The notes below the pieces were generated by a model. That model had not been told where the DNA came from, made no database searches, and worked only from the letters and a program-made list of their open reading frames with translations. The position numbers and the translations under genes were made by a program. DNA of 34,153 nt from NCBI GenBank assembly GCA_016926805.1, contig JAFGNV010000043.1:1-34153 (forward strand). Direction: 5' to 3'. How positions within the stretch are numbered: the stretch's first letter is position 1; the number at the start of each line of letters is the position of its first letter. Source of the stretch: Anaerolineae bacterium (GTDB taxonomy: Bacteria > Chloroflexota > Anaerolineae > 4572-78 > J111). Below, one piece after another: positions 32,118 through 34,153 of this stretch.

Positions 32118-33704
32118 ATGTTATTACAACCTGTTCTCATCGCCGGTGAATGGCGGCAAGCTCAAAACCCGGTTGGCGACTTCGCCGCCGTCAATCCCAC
32201 TACCAAATTACCGTTGCCAGATCGTTTCCCGGTTTCGGGACGGGCAGATGTCGAGTTGGCGTTGCAGGCCGCTCAGGAGGCGGTGGTGGCGTTGCGCTCT
32301 ATTCCATCCGACGCCATCGCCCATTTTCTGGAATTGTTTGCCGACAACATCGAAGCCCGTGCTGAGGCCCTGGTCGAACTGGGCAATCTGGAGACTGCTT
32401 TGCCTCCAGATCCTCGTTTGCGTTCAGTAGAATTGCCTCGCACTACCGACCAGTTACGCCAGGCGGCCACGGCGGCCCGCACCCGTTCCTGGTGTCACGC
32501 CACCATTGATACCCAGGCCAATACTCGTTCCAAATACGGGCCATTGGGCGGGCCGGTGATTGTATTTGGCCCCAATAATTTCCCGTTTGCCTTTAATTCG
32601 GCGGCCGGGGGAGATTTTGCGGCAGCCATCGCTGCCGGGAATCCGGTCATTGCCAAGGCCAACACAGGACATCCCGGTACCACCAGGTTGTTTGCCGAAG
32701 CTGCATTTGAGGCCGCGCAAGCCAGCGGTTTGCCAGTGACGATGGTGCAGTTGCTCTACCGTATTCCGCCAGAGGTCGGCCTTGAGTTGGTGTCGCATCC
32801 ACTCACTGGCGCAACGGGTTTCACCGGTAGTAAGTCGGCGGGGCTACGGTTGAAAGAGGCTGCCGATAAGGCCGGAAAGCCGATTTACCTGGAAATGTCC
32901 AGCGTCAACCCGGTATTTGTGATGCCAGGCGCGTTAGATGAACGGCTGGCCGTAGTGGCCGGAGAGCTTTACGCCTCCTGTGCCCTGGGGGCGGGCCAGT
33001 TCTGTACCAATCCCGGCCTGGTTATTGTGCCGGAAGGTGAAGCGGGTGAGGGTTTTTTAGCCGAAGTCCGCGTCCTGTTTGCCGCCAATCCGGCGGGCAC
33101 CCTGCTGGGGGCGCAAGGGCCAACGGGAATTGCCGCGGCGATTGAGGTGCTGCAACAGCACGGGGCCGAAATTATCACCGGCGGCCAGGCACTCGAGGCG
33201 TCGGGTTACTGTTTTGCCAACACCCTGTTGCGGGTTTCCGGCGACTCATTTCTGGCTCACCCTGGCGCGTTGCAAACCGAGGCTTTTGGTACCGTCAGTC
33301 TTATGGTCTTTGCCCGCGATACCGAACAAATGAAAGAGATTGCCAGCGCACTGGAGGGCAACCTCACCGGCTGTATTTATAGCCACAGCCAGGGCCGGGA
33401 TGAGGCGATTTACGTTCAGATTGAACCGATTTTGCGCCAAAAAGTGGGCCGCCTCCTCAACGACAAAATGCCCACTGGTGTGGCCGTCAGCCCGGCGATG
33501 AATCACGGCGGTCCCTACCCGGCCACCGGGCATCCGGGCTTCACCGCCGTGGGAATCCCGGCATCACTATTACGTTTTGCCGCGTTGCACTGTTACGATA
33601 ATGTCCGTCCTCATCGCCTACCGCCGGAACTGCAAAATAAGAACCCCACCGGCAAGATGTGGCGCTCTATTGACGGCGAGTGGACGCAAAAGGATATTGA
33701 ATAG
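32118..33704 (+). CDS. Aldehyde dehydrogenase, 2-oxoglutarate semialdehyde (2,5-dioxopentanoate) type
   Basis: A 528-residue NADP-type aldehyde dehydrogenase of the 2,5-dioxopentanoate dehydrogenase subfamily. Catalytic Cys296 in GAGQFCTNPG, general base Glu259 in YLEMSSVNPVF, oxyanion Asn154 in FGPNNFPFAFN. The SKYGPLGGPVIVFGPNNFPF block and the N-terminal LIAGEWR start are typical of this subfamily, which oxidises 2-oxoglutarate semialdehyde to 2-oxoglutarate. With the FAH-family gene this gives the last two steps of oxidative pentose/hexarate degradation. ATG 32118 has a strong AGGAGG ribosome binding site. A hairpin follows the stop. The partial reductase gene downstream faces it. Confidence 0.92.
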   Translation: MLLQPVLIAGEWRQAQNPVGDFAAVNPTTKLPLPDRFPVSGRADVELALQAAQEAVVALRSIPSDAIAHFLELFADNIEARAEALVELGNLETALPPDPRLRSVELPRTTDQLRQAATAARTRSWCHATIDTQANTRSKYGPLGGPVIVFGPNNFPFAFNSAAGGDFAAAIAAGNPVIAKANTGHPGTTRLFAEAAFEAAQASGLPVTMVQLLYRIPPEVGLELVSHPLTGATGFTGSKSAGLRLKEAADKAGKPIYLEMSSVNPVFVMPGALDERLAVVAGELYASCALGAGQFCTNPGLVIVPEGEAGEGFLAEVRVLFAANPAGTLLGAQGPTGIAAAIEVLQQHGAEIITGGQALEASGYCFANTLLRVSGDSFLAHPGALQTEAFGTVSLMVFARDTEQMKEIASALEGNLTGCIYSHSQGRDEAIYVQIEPILRQKVGRLLNDKMPTGVAVSPAMNHGGPYPATGHPGFTAVGIPASLLRFAALHCYDNVRPHRLPPELQNKNPTGKMWRSIDGEWTQKDIE

Positions 33705-33710
33705 ACTTTT

Positions 33711-33762
33711 GAAGCAGAAGGAGCTTCCACGCTCAATAATCAACAACGTGGAAGCCCGCTTC
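33711..33762. terminator. Nested hairpin between convergent genes
   Basis: GCTTCCACG (33723-33731) and CGTGGAAGC (33747-33755) are exact reverse complements around a 15-base loop, and GAAGC (33711-33715) can pair with GCTTC (33758-33762) outside them. There is no clear T-run after it on either strand, so it may be a weak or rho-assisted terminator for both convergent genes or a small palindrome. Confidence 0.45.
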
Positions 33763-33795
33763 AATTGGAGGATTTGGATTTACGGAATGTAGGAG

Positions 33796-34153
33796 TTACG
33801 ACTGACCGGTTCGGGCCTTAACCCCGGTTAAATCCTCAATAATGGTAATAACGGCCGAATGGTCCAGGTCGCCTCTATCCAAAGCCATTAACGCGCTGAA
33901 CAGCTCGTGGGCGACGGCGGTGCCCGGTAAAGCTACATGCAGGGCTTTGGCCGTGTCCATAATAATATTTAGATCCTTGTAGTGGAACCTGCTCTTAAAA
34001 CCCGGCTCAAACTCGCCCTTAATAACCTTGGGGCCGCGGACGTCCATGACCCGGGTTTGGGCATAACCGCCACTCAACACTTGCAGAATAATGGCCGGAT
34101 CAACCCCGGCTTTGGCGCCCAGCACAAAGGCTTCGGCCATGCCCACAAAATTC
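33796..34153 (-). CDS. 3-hydroxyisobutyrate dehydrogenase / tartronate semialdehyde reductase family, C-terminal part (cut by window end)
   Basis: The 3' part of a beta-hydroxyacid dehydrogenase; the gene is open to the right edge, so the N-terminal Rossmann domain is outside. Visible are the all-helical C-terminal domain, NFVGMAEAFVLGAKAGVDP and the conserved GFKSRFHYKDLNI, whose Lys in KDLN is the subfamily's second conserved lysine, and ALDRGDLDHSAV near the end. The family includes 3-hydroxyisobutyrate dehydrogenase, tartronate semialdehyde reductase (GarR/GlxR) and related enzymes. In a sugar-acid context, GarR is plausible but not proven. About 119 residues are seen out of about 290-300. 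Convergent with the aldehyde dehydrogenase gene. Confidence 0.85.
   Translation of the reverse strand, partial: NFVGMAEAFVLGAKAGVDPAIILQVLSGGYAQTRVMDVRGPKVIKGEFEPGFKSRFHYKDLNIIMDTAKALHVALPGTAVAHELFSALMALDRGDLDHSAVITIIEDLTGVKARTGQS

Noticed and set aside
1..34153. tRNA/rRNA genes, CRISPR arrays, integrases or transposases
   Set aside because: I looked on both strands and saw no tRNA cloverleaf, no regular spaced repeats and no mobile-element enzyme.

Overview
The window looks like a chromosomal segment of a free-living bacterium, most plausibly a member of the Chloroflexota (Anaerolineae/Caldilineae/Ardenticatenia-like). This is inference. It rests on three large GT-C membrane glycosyltransferases with long C-terminal repeat domains, a DUF2723 protein, a ferredoxin-phytoene-desaturase-like fusion, GalE and GlgX of the expected type, and the many small dispersed palindromes. 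There are no tRNA or rRNA genes, CRISPR arrays, transposases or phage genes. Most genes are ordinary housekeeping or metabolic genes in short operons on both strands.

Left part (1-7100): a PpiC-type foldase lipoprotein (-), MutY (+), a single-domain response regulator (-) whose terminator lies in the end of mutY, and endonuclease IV (+). Then comes a promoter with a leader RNA of about 100 nt that ends in an intrinsic terminator, followed by a two-gene operon: an MFS transporter and a fusion of a 2[4Fe-4S] ferredoxin with a phytoene-desaturase-like FAD oxidoreductase.

Middle part (7100-19000): a cytoplasmic-looking sulfatase (-), an ornithine cyclodeaminase family enzyme (+), a frameshifted DUF952 gene (+), GlgX (-), and two overlapping paralogous zinc-ribbon membrane proteins (-). 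After these come a decayed GNAT acetyltransferase, an ABM-domain protein, a HAD phosphatase, a tryptophan-rich membrane protein of unknown function, a Dph6-like PP-loop ATPase and an orphan sugar-type ABC permease, all on the minus strand. A 185-bp palindromic element follows the permease start.

Right part (19300-34153): galE and a phosphofructokinase (-), then a tightly coupled three-gene operon (29326 to 21733, minus strand) of GT-C/DUF2723 glycosyltransferase-like membrane proteins that share a repeated C-terminal beta-type domain. Next are a small ppGpp-hydrolase-like HD protein (+) and a GAF/HisKA_2 histidine kinase (-). The window closes with sugar-acid catabolism: a fumarylacetoacetate hydrolase family enzyme and an aldehyde dehydrogenase (+) that together fit 2-keto-3-deoxy-sugar acid to 2-oxoglutarate conversion, facing a partial 3-hydroxyisobutyrate dehydrogenase/tartronate semialdehyde reductase gene (-) cut by the window end.

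Most promising for novelty: the glycosyltransferase operon with its shared repeat domain, the tandem zinc-ribbon membrane pair, the tryptophan-rich membrane protein with an internal duplication, and the leader RNA before the MFS/desaturase operon. No gap longer than about 300 bases lacks a gene. The gap between the permease and galE (18989-19323) is the largest and is mostly filled by the palindromic element.
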